Assembly (NCBI GenBank): GCA_963842795.1
Contig: CAWJHV010000018.1
Location: 124,001 to 188,000 of the forward strand
DNA length: 64,000 nucleotides
Source: WHSW01 sp963842795
GTDB lineage: Bacteria; Actinomycetota; Thermoleophilia; Solirubrobacterales; 70-9
Direction: 5' to 3'
Position numbers and translations under genes: made by a program. The notes under the pieces were generated by a model. It had not been told where the DNA came from. It worked only from the letters and a program-made list of their open reading frames with translations, and made no database searches. This document shows, piece by piece, positions 62,380-64,000 of this stretch (position 1 is its first letter; each line of letters begins with the position of its first letter).

Positions 62380-62451
62380 GGGCGCGTAGCTCAGTGGGAG
62401 AGCGCTCGCTTCACACGCGAGAGGTCGCTGGTTCGAAACCAGCCGCGCCCA
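62380..62451 (+). tRNA. tRNA-Val(CAC)
   Basis: The cloverleaf is complete. The acceptor stem is GGGCGCG/CGCGCCC with discriminator A. The D arm is GCTCAGTGGGAGAGC. The anticodon stem CTCGC/GCGAG encloses loop TTCACAC (anticodon CAC, reading GUG valine). The T arm is GCTGGTTCGAAACCAGC. The 3' CCA is not encoded. TAGAAT at 62363-62368 lies 11 nt upstream as a likely -10. Confidence 0.96.
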
Positions 62452-62750
62452 TGCTTGTTCAAGCCATTTGTAGGCCCAACCGGATCGCCAGACGGGTGGC
62501 GCAGTGGCGCTTTTGAACATCGGCTGAGCATCGTTGACCGCTCGCTCCCCTCGCGAGCCGTATCGCTGTCACTCGGTAGCCACGACCTGGCGGTGCGTCA
62601 AGGCGATTCGGCCGGTGCTTGACGGCGTCGGCGGGCGTGCGACAGTCGCGGGCACAGCGACTAGGCGATCGCCCGGTGCTTTCTGGCTCTCGCGCGCATA
62701 CGTTGTCCGCAAACAGCGGCGACCCTGCCGCACGGATGGGGAGGTTGGGA
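62452..62750. other. 299-nt gap between tRNA-Val and the repeat protein gene
   Basis: No convincing gene is seen. It contains TACGTT at 62699-62704, a possible -10 for the next gene 47 nt further on. GTTCAA/TTGAAC arms at about 62457 and 62512 are too far apart to mean much. No second tRNA is found. Confidence 0.4.
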
Positions 62751-63626
62751 ATGTTCCGAAAGCACCTGCGCCCGAGCCTGATCAGAGATCACCTGCGGGC
62801 CAACGTGATCGGCTACATCGCCCTGTTCTGCTTCGCGATGAGCGGAACCGCGGCCGCGCTCGACGGCAGCGACACCGTGTTCAACGACGACATCGTCAAC
62901 GGCCAGGTGAAGACCAACGAGATCTCGAACAGCAACGGCGTGCGCTCGGCCGACGTCCGCGACGACACGCTCGAGGACGGGGGCCTGGCCGCCCTCGATC
63001 TCGCTCAGGACTCGGTCGGCGAGTCCGAGATCGCAGGCGACGCGGTCTTGAGCCCCGAGATCGGAACCGATGCCGTGCGCATCGCCGAGATCGCCGACAA
63101 CGGCGTCGGCTCGTCAGAGATCGCGGGCAGCGCCGTGGGCACCGCGGAGATCGCGACGAACGCTGTCGCCGGCGGCGAGATCGCGCCCGACGCAGTCGAC
63201 TCCAACGAGATCGCCGCGGACGCGGTCGGCAGCGGCAAGATCCCGACCGGAGCCATCGACGCCAGCGAGATCGACTTCGACGCGGTCGGCAAGGCGGAGC
63301 TCGATGACAACTCGGTCGGGGCAAGCAGCATCGTCGAGCTGCATGAGCACGAGGGGACCATCCGGGCGGTCGAGGACGGCACGGCGCACGACGGCGCCTT
63401 CGGGGTCGCGGTCGGGACCGTGAGCTGTTTTTCCACGGAGAAGATGATCTCGGCCTCGGTCGATTGGCTCCAGACCAACAACCACAACGAGACGTTCTTG
63501 GCGAACGCTCCGGAGTTCGACCGCTCCGGCGACGACACCGCGACGGTCATCGGCGCCTACGACGGCGGCGGCGGCGTGGGCAACCCAGCGACCTTCCAGG
63601 CCGTGGCGACCTGCCTAGGGCCCTAG
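62751..63626 (+). CDS. Secreted or membrane-anchored protein with short tandem repeats
   Basis: This is a 291-residue protein. A basic start and a membrane/signal helix (VIGYIALFCFAMSGTAAAL) lead to about ten degenerate repeats of 10-11 residues of the form D-x-AV-x-S-x-EIA (about residues 45-190), for example DSVGESEIAGDAV and SAVGTAEIATNAV. Such regular spacing suggests a beta-solenoid or fibrous array. The C-terminal 100 residues form a separate domain with two cysteines (VSCFSTEK and VATCLGP), perhaps disulfide-bonded. GGGGAGG lies upstream of ATG 62751. The family is frequent in Solirubrobacterales in my recollection; its role is unknown. Confidence 0.75.
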   Translation: MFRKHLRPSLIRDHLRANVIGYIALFCFAMSGTAAALDGSDTVFNDDIVNGQVKTNEISNSNGVRSADVRDDTLEDGGLAALDLAQDSVGESEIAGDAVLSPEIGTDAVRIAEIADNGVGSSEIAGSAVGTAEIATNAVAGGEIAPDAVDSNEIAADAVGSGKIPTGAIDASEIDFDAVGKAELDDNSVGASSIVELHEHEGTIRAVEDGTAHDGAFGVAVGTVSCFSTEKMISASVDWLQTNNHNETFLANAPEFDRSGDDTATVIGAYDGGGGVGNPATFQAVATCLGP

Positions 63627-63766
63627 CACACAGAGGGCGCCAAGGAGGCAAGCCACGGAGCGGGCCATCACGAAGAGGGTTCCAGTCCGTTCCGCCAGGC
63701 AGAAGCTGACGACTCAGCCAAATCTCCTATTCATCGTCGCGCGACCACTCGATGGGCCGAGAAGCG

Positions 63767-64000
63767 TTACTCGCCGAGCGAGAAGACCGTGACCGGACGC
63801 GAGAAGCGATCCAGCAACTGATCCAGCAGACCGCGCTCCTGCCAGCCGGCACGATCCGGGGCGCGAAGGCCCACCAGGATGTGATCGGCAGGAAAGTCTC
63901 GAAGCGCGTCCTGGAAAGCCAGCATCGGGTCATCGGCTCCGACCGCTCCGTCGGCTTCAGTGCCGAGTTCTTCGATCTGGCTGAGAACGTCTCGAAGCCG
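63767..64000 (-). CDS. Universal-stress-like protein, C-terminal part (partial)
   Basis: The last 77 codons before TAA at 63767 run off the right edge. They read LRDVLSQIEELGTEADGAVG, DDPMLAFQDALRDFPADHIL, VGLRAPDRAGWQERGLLDQL and SRPVTVFSLGE. A helix-rich end with an ADHILVG strand and a final VTVFSL strand is reminiscent of a nucleotide-binding universal stress domain. The start lies beyond the window. No other frame here is convincing. Confidence 0.55.
   Translation of the reverse strand, partial: RLRDVLSQIEELGTEADGAVGADDPMLAFQDALRDFPADHILVGLRAPDRAGWQERGLLDQLLDRFSRPVTVFSLGE

Noticed and set aside
62452..62530. Second tRNA gene after tRNA-Val
   Set aside because: A GGTGGCGCAGTGG stretch resembles a D arm, but no acceptor or T arm can be paired around it.

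Overview
The window is GC-rich throughout (about 70% by eye) and reads as chromosomal DNA of a high-GC Gram-positive bacterium. An actinobacterium of the Thermoleophilia/Solirubrobacterales type is most likely. Reasons: dense divergent and ATGA/TGATG-coupled genes, many GTG/TTG starts, several probable leaderless promoters (a TANNNT-type hexamer 5-10 nt before the start codon), a Gram-positive large-type SRP RNA, an AbiEi/DUF559 protein, and a repeat-rich secreted protein of a kind I associate with that order. The taxon is inference; no rRNA gene is present.

Region 1 (1-33 kb) is mostly core metabolism and signalling: Hsp20, two c-di-GMP enzymes, a metallo-beta-lactamase hydrolase, malate and isocitrate dehydrogenases, two tandem paralogous lipoproteins, an enoyl-CoA hydratase, an AbiEi/DUF559 gene flanked by two related 45-nt palindromes, a TetR-acyl-CoA dehydrogenase (AidB-like) pair, a site-2 protease, and a succinate dehydrogenase operon with a CCG-domain (class-E-like) subunit instead of a visible membrane anchor. 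A minus-strand operon follows (lysC, asd, a large membrane protein, a cation/proton antiporter, an acetyltransferase), then a GH3-like lipid-anchored or membrane-anchored protein, a PadR-MMPL pair and two small lipoproteins.

Region 2 (31.8-44.6 kb) holds recR, a glutamate-cysteine ligase-like gene, ybaB and dnaX, with a large SRP RNA 3.4 kb upstream of dnaX on the same strand. This resembles the scr-dnaX-yaaK-recR order of Firmicutes but is interrupted by plus-strand cell-wall peptidase genes. A secreted alpha/beta hydrolase and a membrane protein follow.

Region 3 (44.7-62.3 kb) is a catabolic island for choline and N-methylated glycines: heterotetrameric sarcosine oxidase soxBDAG; a permease, GMC (choline-type) dehydrogenase and aldehyde dehydrogenase operon; a cNMP/CBS/DUF294 signalling protein; a dimethylglycine oxidase, MetF-like and DmdA/GcvT-like operon; and two GntR/FCD regulators. 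Four short palindromes of the form CTGRTATATCAG lie at the starts of these units, which suggests one local regulon. No Rieske-type betaine demethylase or BHMT is visible. The DmdA-like protein next to MetF is therefore a candidate for a folate-dependent betaine demethylation step; this is inference.

From about 33.4 to 59.4 kb, roughly 48 single-base frameshifts interrupt otherwise well-conserved genes, including the essential dnaX. Nothing comparable was seen on either side, so base-calling or consensus error is the most likely cause. The genes are annotated as full-length with approximate break points. The window closes with tRNA-Val(CAC), a secreted repeat protein, and a partial gene running off the right edge.
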